Source: Nevskiaceae bacterium
GTDB taxonomy: Bacteria; Pseudomonadota; Gammaproteobacteria; Nevskiales; Nevskiaceae
Direction: 5' to 3'
DNA length: 64,000 nt
Assembly (NCBI GenBank): GCA_004297005.1
Contig: SCVA01000052.1
Coordinates: forward strand, 1-64,000
The notes beneath the pieces are model-generated. The model was not told the DNA's origin. It was given only the letters and a program-made list of their open reading frames with translations, and ran no database searches. A program made the translations under genes and the position numbers. Below are positions 17,441 through 26,380 of this stretch, piece by piece; within the stretch, counting starts at the first letter, position 1; every line of letters begins with the position of its first letter.

Positions 17441-19144
17441 TCAATACCCGGCCGCCATCCCATCCTTCCGCGACTCCGAAGCGCCGAAATAGGCGCCGGT
17501 TTTGGGATCCCGCTGGATCGCCTGATAGCCGCCGTAGCCGCCCAGGTCCCAGCCCAGCTGATGACCCTTGTCGAGCAGGCTGCGCACCGACTCGGCCGCA
17601 AAGCCGCTCTCCAGATTCACCACGCCGCCGTCGGTCATCAGCTCGCCGGTCGGCTCGCTGGAGCCGGTGTGGTAGATGCGCGGCGCGTCGCCGGCTTCCT
17701 GCAGGTTCATGCCGAAGTCGATCAGGTTGGTGACGATCTGCACATGGCCCTGCGGCTGCATGTCGCCGCCCATCACTCCGAAGCTGACCCAGGGCTGGCC
17801 GTCTTTGCTGATGAAGGCGGGGATGATGGTCTGGAACGGCCGCTTGCCGGGCGCATAGACGTTGGCGTGGCCGTCTTCCAGGCTGAACATCTCGCCGCGG
17901 TCCTGCAGCACGAAGCCCAGCCCCGGCGGCGTCATGCCGCTGCCCATGCCGCGGTAGTTGCTCTGGATCAGCGACACCATGTTGCCCTCGGCATCGGCGG
18001 TGGTGAGATAGATGGTGTCGCCCTGGCGTAGCGCCGGATTGCCGGCCTCGATGCGCTTGGCGGCCCTGGCCGGGTCGAGCAGCTTGCGGCGCTGTTCGGC
18101 GTAGGGCTTGCTGATCAGCTCGGCGACCGGGAGTTTGTTGAAAGCGGGGTCGGCGTAGAACTTGGCGCGGTCCTCGAAGGCGATCTTCTTGGCCTCGATG
18201 AACCAGTGCAGGTGCTCGGGGCTGCCGAAGCCGGCCTTGGCGAGGTCATAGGCTTCGAGCAGATTGAGCATCTGCAGGGCGGCGATGCCCTGCGAGTTGG
18301 GCGGCAGTTCCCACACGTCATAGCCGCGGTAACTGGTGGAGACTGGCTCCACCCATTCGCTGCGGTGACTGGCGAAGTCTTCGTAGGCCAGGTAGCCGCC
18401 CTGCGCCTGCACGTAGTCGGCGATGGTGTGGGCGATCTGGCCTTGATAGAAGGCCTTGCGGCCGCCCTTGGCGACGGCTTCCAGGGTATTGGCGAGGTTG
18501 GGGTTCTTCCAGATCTCGCCTTTCTTCGGCGCCTGACCGGCGAGGCTCATCTGCTCGCGGAAGCCGGGGAACTTCGACAACCTGGGCAGGCTGCGCGCCC
18601 AGTAGTAGGCGATCAGCTCGCTGACCGGGTGGCCCTCGCGGGCGGTGCGGATGGCCGGTGCCAGCAGCGTCTTCATTGGCAGCCGGCCGAACTTGGCGTG
18701 CAGCTCGGACCAGCCGTCCACCGCGCCCGGCACGCTCACCGGCAGCGGGCCGTGCGGCGGCAGGTGCTCCAGCCCTTGCGCCTTCAGCAGCTCGCGCAGC
18801 TTTTCCAGCGAAAGACTCTTGGGCGAACGGCCGCTGGCGTTGAGGCCATAGAGGCGGCGCGTGCGCGCATCCCAGATGATGGCGAACAGGTCGCCGCCGA
18901 TGCCATTGCCGGTCGGCTCGACCAGACCGAGCATGGCATTGGCGGCGATCGCCGCATCCACCGCGCTGCCGCCGGCCTTGAGGATGTCCAGCGCGGCATT
19001 GGTGGCGAGTGGCTGGCTGGTGGCGGCCATGCCGTGCAGCGCGATCACCTCGCTGCGACTGGCAAAGGGCTTGCCGGTGACGCGGTCGCCGGCCATCGCC
19101 GGTAGCGTGCTCAGGGCCAGCAACAGGGGGAGCAGAGGGCGCAT
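17441..19144 (-). CDS. ggt: Gamma-glutamyltransferase (periplasmic or secreted)
   Basis: An N-terminal nucleophile hydrolase that cleaves glutathione and related gamma-glutamyl compounds. The 567-residue product begins with a signal peptide (MRPLLPLLLALSTLPAMAG). It has the conserved GGSAVDAAIAANAMLGLVEP and GNGIGGDLFAI segments, and a maturation site at Thr377 (GDTIYLTTADAEGNMVS) that would become the catalytic N-terminal threonine of the small subunit. The downstream SNYRGMGSGM region corresponds to the oxyanion loop. The reading frame stays open far upstream, but the ATG at 19144 directly precedes the signal peptide. It is divergent from the patatin gene. Confidence 0.94.
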   Translation of the reverse strand: MRPLLPLLLALSTLPAMAGDRVTGKPFASRSEVIALHGMAATSQPLATNAALDILKAGGSAVDAAIAANAMLGLVEPTGNGIGGDLFAIIWDARTRRLYGLNASGRSPKSLSLEKLRELLKAQGLEHLPPHGPLPVSVPGAVDGWSELHAKFGRLPMKTLLAPAIRTAREGHPVSELIAYYWARSLPRLSKFPGFREQMSLAGQAPKKGEIWKNPNLANTLEAVAKGGRKAFYQGQIAHTIADYVQAQGGYLAYEDFASHRSEWVEPVSTSYRGYDVWELPPNSQGIAALQMLNLLEAYDLAKAGFGSPEHLHWFIEAKKIAFEDRAKFYADPAFNKLPVAELISKPYAEQRRKLLDPARAAKRIEAGNPALRQGDTIYLTTADAEGNMVSLIQSNYRGMGSGMTPPGLGFVLQDRGEMFSLEDGHANVYAPGKRPFQTIIPAFISKDGQPWVSFGVMGGDMQPQGHVQIVTNLIDFGMNLQEAGDAPRIYHTGSSEPTGELMTDGGVVNLESGFAAESVRSLLDKGHQLGWDLGGYGGYQAIQRDPKTGAYFGASESRKDGMAAGY

Positions 19145-19258
19145 GGCGGGTCTCGAAGGCGGGCAGGGCGGCAGCATCGCGCATGTGGCCTTGGCCGCAA
19201 AGTCGGGAGGCCGGCGGCTTAGAATCGGTCCGAATCCGCTATTCCGTACCCTGTTCCC

Positions 19259-20185
19259 ATGACCGTGCGCCCGTTCCGCCGCTGGCGGGGCCTGATCCTG
19301 CTGTTGTCGCTGCCCATGGCGGCCTGCGGCCTTTTTGCTGGCAAGCCACCGCCGCCCCCGGAGCCGCCGCCAGCGGTGGCTCCGCCGCCACCGCCTCCGC
19401 CGCCACCCAAGGTCGCCCTGGCCCTGGGTGGCGGTGCCGCACGCGGCTTTGCCCACATCGGCGTCATCAAGGTGCTGGAAAGCCACGGCCTCAAGCCCGA
19501 GATCGTGGTCGGTACTAGTGCCGGCAGTGTCGCCGGCGCCCTGTACTCGGCCGGCTATTCGGGCTTCGATCTCCAGCAGATGGCCTTCGATCTCGACCGC
19601 GCCACGGTTTCCGACTGGACCCTGTTCGGCAAGGGCCTGATCAAGGGCGATGCTCTGCGTCACTTCATCAATGGCGCGGTCAAGAACCAGACCATCCAGC
19701 AGCTCAAGCCGCGCTTCGCCTGCGTGGCGGTCAAGCTCAAGACCGGCGAGGCGGTGCTGTTCGAGCGCGGCGAAACCGGTCTCGCCGTGCAGGCCTCCTC
19801 GGCGGTGCCGGGCGTGTTCGCGCCGGCGCGGATCGCCGACGAGGACTATGTCGACGGCGGTCTGGTGAGCGTGGTGCCGATCCGCTACGCCCGGCAGATG
19901 GGCGCCGACTTCGTGATCGCGGTGGATGTCGCCGCGCCGCCCGACCAGCGCGAGGCGCAGGGCAAGCTCGACGTGGTGATGCGCACCTTCGGCATCATGG
20001 GCAAGACCATCCGCGAGTCGGAATACCCCTTGGCCGACGTGGTGGTGGTGCCGGACATGCGCGATGTCACCTCCACCGATTTCGAAGGCAAGCACCGCGC
20101 GATCCTGGCCGGCGAACGTGCCGCCCAGGCGGCGTTGCCGGAGCTGCGCGCCAAGCTGAAGGCGCGCGGCGTGGTTCTGGAATGA
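19259..20185 (+). CDS. Patatin-like phospholipase, predicted lipoprotein
   Basis: A lipid acyl hydrolase of 308 residues using a Ser-Asp dyad. The N-terminus is a lipoprotein signal with a lipobox-like LPMAAC (Cys at about 22), followed by a Pro-rich tether (about 28-45). The patatin domain follows with the oxyanion loop LGGGAARGFAHIGVI, the nucleophile elbow VGTSAGS and the DGG motif in YVDGGLVSVVP. This places it on the periplasmic side of a membrane. It resembles the RssA/NTE-like bacterial patatin group. The Met at -3 of the lipobox is unusual, so lipidation is likely rather than certain. Confidence 0.92.
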   Translation: MTVRPFRRWRGLILLLSLPMAACGLFAGKPPPPPEPPPAVAPPPPPPPPPKVALALGGGAARGFAHIGVIKVLESHGLKPEIVVGTSAGSVAGALYSAGYSGFDLQQMAFDLDRATVSDWTLFGKGLIKGDALRHFINGAVKNQTIQQLKPRFACVAVKLKTGEAVLFERGETGLAVQASSAVPGVFAPARIADEDYVDGGLVSVVPIRYARQMGADFVIAVDVAAPPDQREAQGKLDVVMRTFGIMGKTIRESEYPLADVVVVPDMRDVTSTDFEGKHRAILAGERAAQAALPELRAKLKARGVVLE

Positions 20186-20330
20186 GGGATTGCCGCCCGC
20201 GGGAGCGTCTGGCGCGATAAGCTCTGTCTTCGGGAACCCGTTCAGGGATGAGCAGCCCGTCACCGCCGAGGAGCGGAAGGGCGGCGTCGCCGGGTCAGGC
20301 GGCGTGACATGCAGGAGAACATAAGGCCAG

Positions 20331-21566
20331 ATGAGTCGCACCGGAATATTCGAGCGCCGCGCCGTGCAGGCTCTGCTGGCGTTGTTGCCGCTGGCCGCCG
20401 GCGCCGCGGAACCGACGCCGCAGTTCGGCCGCTACATGCCGCTGTATCCCGGTCTATACCTGGACGCGGGCTACGTGCTGGACGAGGCCGACAGCAGTTA
20501 TGACCAGGGCGGCGAAAAGCAGGACAGCGCCGCTCCGCAGGCCGGCGGCCAGACGGCCTTCCCCGAGCGCCGCCTCCACGCCAGTCTGACCTGGCATCTG
20601 CCACTGTTCGAGACCGAAGGGCTGCCGTTTTTTTCCAGCCGCACCCACTTGCTGCGGGTGACGCTGAACCAGGCCAGCGTCCGCACCGAGGGGCGGCTTT
20701 CCGACTTCGCCGCCGACAGCAGCGACGACGCCAGCACCGATGCCGACGATCTGCACAACAACGGCAGCGGAGTCGGCGACCTGGGTTTCGAGTTCGGCAG
20801 TTTTCTGCTGGGCTCGCCGAGCAGCGGCTGGCGCTCCGGCGAGCGGCCGCCGTACGCGCTGCTGGCCACGGTCGGTGTCCGCCTGCCATTCGGCCGCTAC
20901 GACCGCGATGCTCCGGTCAATGCCGGCAGCAACACCGCCACGGTGCAGTTGCAGTTGGGTGGCCACTGGCAGCCCTGGAAAGGTGCGGTGGTTGATGCCG
21001 GATATACCTGGCGCCACTACTTCGACAACGAGGAGCCGGCCTTCGGGGCTCTGGCGCCGGCGCGCCAGGGGCGTGACCAGGTGATCGATCTGAGCCTCGC
21101 CCAGCGTCTGGTCAGCGGCCTGTATGCGAGCCTTTATGGCCTGGATCGTCGCGGCGGCCGTAATAGCTATCTCAACCCCAGGTTTTCGCCAAACCCGCCG
21201 CCGCCCGGCGGCGTGCTTGGCGGCGGCGACAATTTTCCAACCCCGGGCACGTACCAGGACGAGGGCACGGCCCTGCGTGAAATGGGGCTGGGGCTGCACT
21301 GGTTTGTTACGCAGCGCTTCTTGCTGGGTCTGCAATACAGCCACCCACTGGCGGGTGAGAGCGGCCAGTTCCTGCTGCCGTACACCGACCGGAGCCCGGC
21401 CGGGTGCACGCCCGGAGGACTCGGCTGCACCCTGTCGGAAGGTGAGACGGTGTTGGTGGACGGCCTCGGCCCGGCGCGGACCTATGCCTCGGATCGCTGG
21501 ACGCTGAGTCTGCGCTACAACTTCGGTCAGGGAGACCCCTACGCATGCGCTGGCTGCAAACGCTGA
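20331..21566 (+). CDS. Putative outer-membrane beta-barrel protein (unrecognised family)
   Basis: I do not recognise a family. The 411-residue product starts with a signal peptide (LLALLPLAAGAAEP, cleavage probably after AGA). It then consists of alternating short amphipathic strands with many Tyr, Trp and Gly residues (e.g. RLHASLTWHLPL, GVRLPFGRYD, RWTLSLRYNF), the pattern of an outer-membrane barrel. It ends in two cysteines (CAGC). A GGAGAACAT ribosome site precedes the ATG. It is the first gene of a run with a second barrel-like protein, a lipase-like lipoprotein and a PhaB-like reductase. The next gene starts 22 bases inside its 3' end. Confidence 0.75.
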   Translation: MSRTGIFERRAVQALLALLPLAAGAAEPTPQFGRYMPLYPGLYLDAGYVLDEADSSYDQGGEKQDSAAPQAGGQTAFPERRLHASLTWHLPLFETEGLPFFSSRTHLLRVTLNQASVRTEGRLSDFAADSSDDASTDADDLHNNGSGVGDLGFEFGSFLLGSPSSGWRSGERPPYALLATVGVRLPFGRYDRDAPVNAGSNTATVQLQLGGHWQPWKGAVVDAGYTWRHYFDNEEPAFGALAPARQGRDQVIDLSLAQRLVSGLYASLYGLDRRGGRNSYLNPRFSPNPPPPGGVLGGGDNFPTPGTYQDEGTALREMGLGLHWFVTQRFLLGLQYSHPLAGESGQFLLPYTDRSPAGCTPGGLGCTLSEGETVLVDGLGPARTYASDRWTLSLRYNFGQGDPYACAGCKR

Positions 21567-22777
21567 GCCTGATCTGGGGGCTGGGGCTGGTGACTTATCC
21601 CGCCTGCGCGCAGGCGGGAATCCTGTTCACGCCGCATCTCGACGAGTACTCGGTCAAGCCCAACGGCACCTACACCGAAGGCACCTTGATCCTAAGTCAG
21701 ATCAACGAGGTGTTCGACCGCAACGGCGAACGGGTGGAACTGGGGCGGCCCTTCGTGCCGGCCGGCGCCAGCACCGACACCGCGCTGGCGCTGTTCAAGG
21801 TGTTGTGGGTCGGTAATCTGTTCCGTGATACCCGCGTCCCCTATCTGAACGATCACGACCAATTCTGTCGTGTGATTGGCGGATTCGGTTATCAGCAGAA
21901 CACCGCGCAGATCGCCGAACGCGGCCGCCTGTTCGGCGCGCAAGCGGGCAGCAACGGTCTGGCAGATCTGTTCGCCCTCTGCGGGTTCTACACCACCGAG
22001 CATCACTATGGGCCGCTCAAGTTCAATGGCCTGGTATCGGCCACGCTCAAGGAGCCGATTGGTCAGTACGATCCCGATGCGATGCTCAATGTCGGCACCA
22101 ACTACCGAACCATCACGCCGCAAGTTGCGTTCAACGCCAACCTCTACGGCCGCCTGAGCATCGACGGCACGCTGGCCTACCAGATCAATGGCGACAACGA
22201 CCAACCCGCGTTCGGTGGCACCACACCGACCCGCATCGCCGACTGGATCAATGCCGAGGTCAATTTCGCCTGGAAGTTCAGCGAGCACTGGTACGCCGAT
22301 CTTGGCTATTCCTGGCATCGCTCGGTGGGCTCCAACTACTACGATCAGGTGAGCGTCAATTTCAAGGATCAGCCGCTGGCGCCGGAGACCCTTTGTGGCG
22401 CCCTGGGCATCGGCAGCACGCTGTGCAATTCGCCGGTTCTGGATTCGTTCTATCTCGCGCCGAGGAGCGGCCCCTATGCCGACAACGGCGTGCAGTCGAG
22501 CCTGGTGAGCGCGGGAATCTATTACGTGTATCGCACTTCCACGGTGCTGCAGGCGCGGCTGGTGCAGCCGATCTCCGGCCGCGGCAGCCAGATTGACGTG
22601 GTGTACGACGTCTGCGCGGTGAGCGACTGCCCGGGGCCCGACCGCAACAACACGGGGGTCGGAGACAACGCCTTTGCGCAGGAGGTCGCGACCCTGTTCG
22701 GGGTTGGCGAGGCGGCGGCCACCTCGGCCTCGCCCTATCTCGAATTCCGCTTCGTCTATCTGTTCTGGGCGCCGTGA
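21545..22777 (+). CDS. Putative outer-membrane beta-barrel protein (second of pair)
   Basis: A 410-residue product with a signal peptide (cleavage probably after AQA near residue 24). Strand-rich segments end in a terminal aromatic strand (LEFRFVYLFWAP), a typical outer-membrane targeting ending. The repeated pattern of strands such as LNVGTNYRTITPQ and EHWYADLGYSW suggests a transporter-type barrel, perhaps near the phenol-degradation transporter-like families, but I cannot name it. The start overlaps the previous gene by 22 bases and has an AGGGAGA ribosome site nine bases upstream. Its stop overlaps the GTG of the lipase gene, so all three are translationally linked. Confidence 0.75.
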   Translation: MRWLQTLSLIWGLGLVTYPACAQAGILFTPHLDEYSVKPNGTYTEGTLILSQINEVFDRNGERVELGRPFVPAGASTDTALALFKVLWVGNLFRDTRVPYLNDHDQFCRVIGGFGYQQNTAQIAERGRLFGAQAGSNGLADLFALCGFYTTEHHYGPLKFNGLVSATLKEPIGQYDPDAMLNVGTNYRTITPQVAFNANLYGRLSIDGTLAYQINGDNDQPAFGGTTPTRIADWINAEVNFAWKFSEHWYADLGYSWHRSVGSNYYDQVSVNFKDQPLAPETLCGALGIGSTLCNSPVLDSFYLAPRSGPYADNGVQSSLVSAGIYYVYRTSTVLQARLVQPISGRGSQIDVVYDVCAVSDCPGPDRNNTGVGDNAFAQEVATLFGVGEAAATSASPYLEFRFVYLFWAP

Positions 22778-24216
22778 CCTTGCCTCGGCTCGCAGTTTTC
22801 CTGCTGTTCCCTCTGCTGGCAGCCTGTTTGCCGGCGCGAGAGACCCTGCTGCCGCGTCTGGGGCTGGAGGTGCCGGCGCTGCGCGATTTTCCTGCCGACT
22901 ACCGCCCGCCGCTGTCCGCCGAGACCGGTCTGCCGATGCCGGGCTTCGGCAGCGACGAGGCCAGTGGCGTGCACCGCACGCCGGTGATCTTCGTGCACGG
23001 CAACACGGTGTCGGCACGCTACTGGTTGCCGGCCCGCGAGTACTTTCTCCAGCACGGCTACAGCAAGGATGAACTCTGGGCCTTCGGCTACGGCTGGGAC
23101 AATGTCCGCTACTTCGACTCCAACGAGCTGTCGGTGGCGAGCCTGGAACGGGCGGTCAACAGCGTCAGCAACTATCTCTCCAAGAAGCGCGGCATCCCGG
23201 TGCGGCAGGTGGACATCGTCGCCCACTCGCTGGGGGTGACCCTGGTGCGGCAGTGGCTCAAGCAGACCAACAGCTACCACCGGGTGCGCAACTTCGTCGG
23301 CATCGCCGGCGCCAATCACGGCACCTGGACCGCCTGGAGCGACACGCGTGGCCAGCAGCGGCTGGCGTCCTGGGAACTGGCACCCGGCAGCCCCTGGCTG
23401 GCCCAGCTCAATCGTGGCGGCGAAACGCCCGGACCCACCCGCTACTTCATGCTCTACGACGGCAGCGGTTGGGCAGATGTGTTCTATCCCAAGCCCCATC
23501 AGGACAGTCCTGCCCTGGAAGGCGCCCGCAATCTGGCTTACAACCGCGAGCACGGCACCTGGTTCGACCACCTGCAGTTGCCGAAGCAGGCCGAGTCTCT
23601 TCAGACGGTCGTCGAGTTTCTGGGCGAAGTGCACGAGCCGCTGCCACGCGCCGCGCCGCCGCGCCTGCTGCGCGAGGGCGACCGCCTGCGCAGCGATCAG
23701 GCCGAGGCGCGCCTTTACTGCGCCGACGATGGTCTGGAGCCCGGGCGGGGCGAGCCCGAGAGCCAGTGGACGCTGCGCCCCGGTGTGGTCAGCACCTGCT
23801 ATGCCGCCCATGTTGCCTCCGGCCTGGCCAGTCCGCTGGCGCGCTATACCGGCGCCGTGGGCTATCAGCCGGCAGGCGAACTGAGCCTGAGCGCCAGTCC
23901 GGCCGGCGGCGTCTTCGAGCAGCCGCAGCAGGTGCGCCTGGTCGCCAGCGATCCCGCCGCCTTCATCGTCTACACCACCAGCGGCACGTCGCCGGACAGC
24001 GGCTCGCCGCTGTATAGCGCCGAGCATCCGCTCTACGTGGCCGCGCCGCTGCGCCTGCAGGCGGTGGCAATCACCCCCGACGGCCGGCGTTCGCCGCCGC
24101 TGGTGCTGGACTACGACATCAGTCTGGAAAAAGTCGAGGCCGCGCATACGCTGGAGCGGCAGTTCGATTCGTCGGTTCCGGAGCAGTACGCCGGCCAACG
24201 CAAGAAGGGGCGCTGA
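22774..24216 (+). CDS. Lipase / PhaZ7-like alpha/beta hydrolase lipoprotein with C-terminal chitobiase-type domain
   Basis: A 480-residue predicted lipoprotein (lipobox LLAAC, Cys at about 18). The hydrolase domain (about 65-290) shows the oxyanion segment VIFVHGNTVSARYW, the nucleophile elbow VDIVAHSLGVTLVRQW and FVGIAGANHGTW. This resembles class-2 lipases and the PHB depolymerase PhaZ7, in which the elbow is AHSMG. The C-terminal part (about 365-455) looks like a CHB_HEX_C_1 immunoglobulin-like domain. The GTG start overlaps the upstream stop (GTGA). A PhaB-like reductase follows four bases later, consistent with polyester or lipid turnover; that link is inference. Confidence 0.82.
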   Translation: MTLPRLAVFLLFPLLAACLPARETLLPRLGLEVPALRDFPADYRPPLSAETGLPMPGFGSDEASGVHRTPVIFVHGNTVSARYWLPAREYFLQHGYSKDELWAFGYGWDNVRYFDSNELSVASLERAVNSVSNYLSKKRGIPVRQVDIVAHSLGVTLVRQWLKQTNSYHRVRNFVGIAGANHGTWTAWSDTRGQQRLASWELAPGSPWLAQLNRGGETPGPTRYFMLYDGSGWADVFYPKPHQDSPALEGARNLAYNREHGTWFDHLQLPKQAESLQTVVEFLGEVHEPLPRAAPPRLLREGDRLRSDQAEARLYCADDGLEPGRGEPESQWTLRPGVVSTCYAAHVASGLASPLARYTGAVGYQPAGELSLSASPAGGVFEQPQQVRLVASDPAAFIVYTTSGTSPDSGSPLYSAEHPLYVAAPLRLQAVAITPDGRRSPPLVLDYDISLEKVEAAHTLERQFDSSVPEQYAGQRKKGR

Positions 24217-24220
24217 GGCG

Positions 24221-24958
24221 ATGCGTCCACGCACGGCCCTGGTCAGCGGCGGCACCGGCGCCATCGGTGGCGAGATCTGCCGGCAGTTGCAGGCGGCCGG
24301 CTTGCAGGTGCTGGCGGTGGGGCACCCGGCGGAGGTCGCGCGCCTGCCGGAGCTGCAAGCGCGGCTGGGGCCGGAGATTCTCATCCGCTTCTGCGACCTC
24401 GCCGACCCCGAGGCCAGCGCCGCACTGCTGGCCAGCCTGCCGGCGCCGTTCGACGCCATTGATGTGCTGGTCAATGCCGCCGGCATCACCCGCGACGCGC
24501 GCTTCGTGAAGATGAATCTGGGGCAATGGCGCGAGGTGATGGCGGCCAATCTCGACGCCGCCTTCCACTTGAGCCAGCCGCTGTTCACCGGCATGTGCGC
24601 GCGTGGCTACGGCCGCATCGTCAACATCTCTTCGGTGAACGGCCAGAAAGGCCAGTTCGGCCAGGCCAACTACTCGGCGGCGAAGGCCGCACTGCACGGC
24701 TTCACCATGGCGCTGGCGCAGGAGGGCGCGGCGCTGGGGGTGACCGTCAACACCGTGTCGCCCGGCTATATCGAGACGCCGATGACCGCCGCCATCAAGC
24801 CCGAGGCGCTGGCCAGGATCCGCGCGCAGATTCCGCTCGGCCGCCTGGGCCTGCCTTCGGAGATCGCGCGGGTGGTGTGCTTTCTCTGCGATGCGCAATC
24901 GGCCTACATCACCGGCGCCAACATCCCGGTGAACGGCGGCCTGTACATGTCGGCGTGA
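24221..24958 (+). CDS. phaB: PhaB-like acetoacetyl-CoA reductase (SDR)
   Basis: An NADPH-dependent short-chain dehydrogenase of 245 residues. The cofactor loop is SGGTGAIGGEIC and the catalytic Ser-Tyr-Lys set is in NISSVNGQKGQFGQ and NYSAAKAALHGF. The segments NAAGITRDARFVKM, TMALAQEGAALGVTVNTVSP and GYIETPM closely follow classical PhaB, which reduces acetoacetyl-CoA to (R)-3-hydroxybutyryl-CoA for polyhydroxybutyrate. No phaC synthase or phaA thiolase is in the window. Other 3-oxoacyl substrates (FabG-like) remain possible. The gene ends at the edge of the 143-bp structured element. Confidence 0.85.
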   Translation: MRPRTALVSGGTGAIGGEICRQLQAAGLQVLAVGHPAEVARLPELQARLGPEILIRFCDLADPEASAALLASLPAPFDAIDVLVNAAGITRDARFVKMNLGQWREVMAANLDAAFHLSQPLFTGMCARGYGRIVNISSVNGQKGQFGQANYSAAKAALHGFTMALAQEGAALGVTVNTVSPGYIETPMTAAIKPEALARIRAQIPLGRLGLPSEIARVVCFLCDAQSAYITGANIPVNGGLYMSA

Positions 24959-25100
24959 AAGCCCGTGAATAAATCTACTGCGCTGTCCTGCTGCGGCGTC
25001 ATGCGGTGCTCGCAATCCTCACGCACTTCAGTGCGCTGCGGTTGCTGTGCTCCTATTCCTTGCATCAGGCCATGCTCGCTACGATTTCTTCACGGGCTTT
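24958..25100 (+). repeat. 143-bp covarying hairpin element, copy A
   Basis: The element begins on the last base of the phaB stop codon and ends seven bases before the MFS start. Its ends are an 18-bp inverted repeat with one mismatch (24958-24975 with 25083-25100). Inner stems include a tip hairpin, cgcact-tc-agtgcg. It aligns without gaps to copy B at 43233-43375. Where arm bases differ, the partner base differs too, so pairing is kept. This indicates a structured RNA or DNA hairpin lying between two co-directional genes. Confidence 0.85.
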
Positions 25101-25107
25101 GGGCTCA

Positions 25108-26328
25108 GTGAACCCGACCACACGCAGGGCTCAGTTGCTGGCGGTGCTGGCGGCGGCACTGGGCTATTTCGTCGATCTCTACGACATCGTGCTGTTCGGC
25201 GTCGTGCGCGTCGCCTCGCTGCGCGAGCTGGGTCTGGAGGGCGCGGCCAACACCGACTGGGGTATCGCGCTGCTCAATCTGCAGATGAGCGGCATGCTGA
25301 TCGGCGGCCTGTTCTGGGGCTGGTTCGGCGACCGCTACGGCCGCCGGCTGGCGCTGATCGCCACCATCGCGCTGTACTCGCTGGCCAATATCGCCAACGC
25401 CTATGTGAGCAGCGTCGAGCAGTACGCGCTGCTGCGTCTCCTGGCCGGCATTGGCTTGGCCGGTGAGCTGGGTGCCGGCATCACCCTCATCGCCGAATCG
25501 CTGCCGCGCCGCCTGCGCGGCTACGGCACCACGCTGATTTCCTTCCTGGGTCTGGTCGGCGCGCTGGCCGCCTCCTATGCCGGGCAATGGCTGCCCTGGC
25601 GCACGGCCTATCTGGTCGGCGGCGGCGCCGGCCTGCTGGTGCTGTTGCTGCGCTTGCAGGTGCTGCGCGAGTCGCCGCTGTTCCTGCGCGAGCGCCTGCT
25701 GCCCGCCGCCCGGGGCGGCGAAGGATTGCGGCGCCTGTTTGGCAGCGGGGTGCTGTTCCGGCGCTTTCTGACGGTGACCTGGATCGGCGTGCCGATCTGG
25801 TACGCCTCGGCGCTGTTCGTGAACTTCGCGCCGGAGTACGGCAAGGCCCTGGGCCATGCGCAGCCGCTGCTGGTGGGCGAGGCGCTGCGCTGGCAGGCGG
25901 TGGGCCTGGCGCTGGGCAGCGGATTTTCCGGCCTCATCAGCGAATGGCTGGGGTCCCGGCGCAAGGTGCTGGCGGTGGCGCTGCTGGCGCTCTTGGGCCT
26001 GAGCCTGGGGCTGATGCGCAGCGACAGCCCGGCAGTGTATTGCCAGGCCCTGTTCCTGATCGGGCTCGCCCAGGGCTACTGGACGGTGTTCGTGACCCTG
26101 GCGGCGGAGCAGTTCGGCACCAATCTGCGCGCCACGGTGACCACCATCGTGCCCAACCTGGTGCGCGCCGCCACCGTGCCGGTGACGCTGGGAGTGAAGC
26201 TGCTCTGGCCACTGCTGGGCCTGGTGGCCGCCACGCTCGCGGTCGGTGCCCTGGTCTTCGCCCTGGCTCTGGTGGCGCTGCGACGGCTGCCGGAAAGCTA
26301 TGGCCGCGATCTCGACTACCGCGACTAG
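25108..26328 (+). CDS. MFS transporter
   Basis: A major facilitator superfamily permease of 406 residues with about 12 membrane helices. It has the signature GDRYGRRLALI between helices 2 and 3, and the pattern GYFVDLYDIVLFG in helix 1, as in the metabolite/sugar-proton symporter groups. The substrate is unknown. The frame is open back to a GTG at 25006, but residues before 25108 are encoded by the 143-bp hairpin element, so I chose the GTG at 25108 (weak TTGGG ribosome site). The ATG at 25072 is the other option. It is followed by the tRNA genes. Confidence 0.85.
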   Translation: MNPTTRRAQLLAVLAAALGYFVDLYDIVLFGVVRVASLRELGLEGAANTDWGIALLNLQMSGMLIGGLFWGWFGDRYGRRLALIATIALYSLANIANAYVSSVEQYALLRLLAGIGLAGELGAGITLIAESLPRRLRGYGTTLISFLGLVGALAASYAGQWLPWRTAYLVGGGAGLLVLLLRLQVLRESPLFLRERLLPAARGGEGLRRLFGSGVLFRRFLTVTWIGVPIWYASALFVNFAPEYGKALGHAQPLLVGEALRWQAVGLALGSGFSGLISEWLGSRRKVLAVALLALLGLSLGLMRSDSPAVYCQALFLIGLAQGYWTVFVTLAAEQFGTNLRATVTTIVPNLVRAATVPVTLGVKLLWPLLGLVAATLAVGALVFALALVALRRLPESYGRDLDYRD

Positions 26329-26380
26329 GCAGGCGTGGAGTGCTCCTGATCATGGTGGTGCTCGGCGTGAAAATTAGTGG

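Noticed and set aside
17441-20341. A 966-residue reading of the gamma-glutamyltransferase frame
   Set aside because: The extra 399 codons run antisense through the patatin gene. A signal peptide and family homology start at 19144.
24958-25100. Integron attC site as an explanation for the 143-bp hairpin
   Set aside because: Length and outer pairing fit loosely, but the ends lack the RYYYAAC/GTTRRRY core sites and no integrase or cassette array is present.
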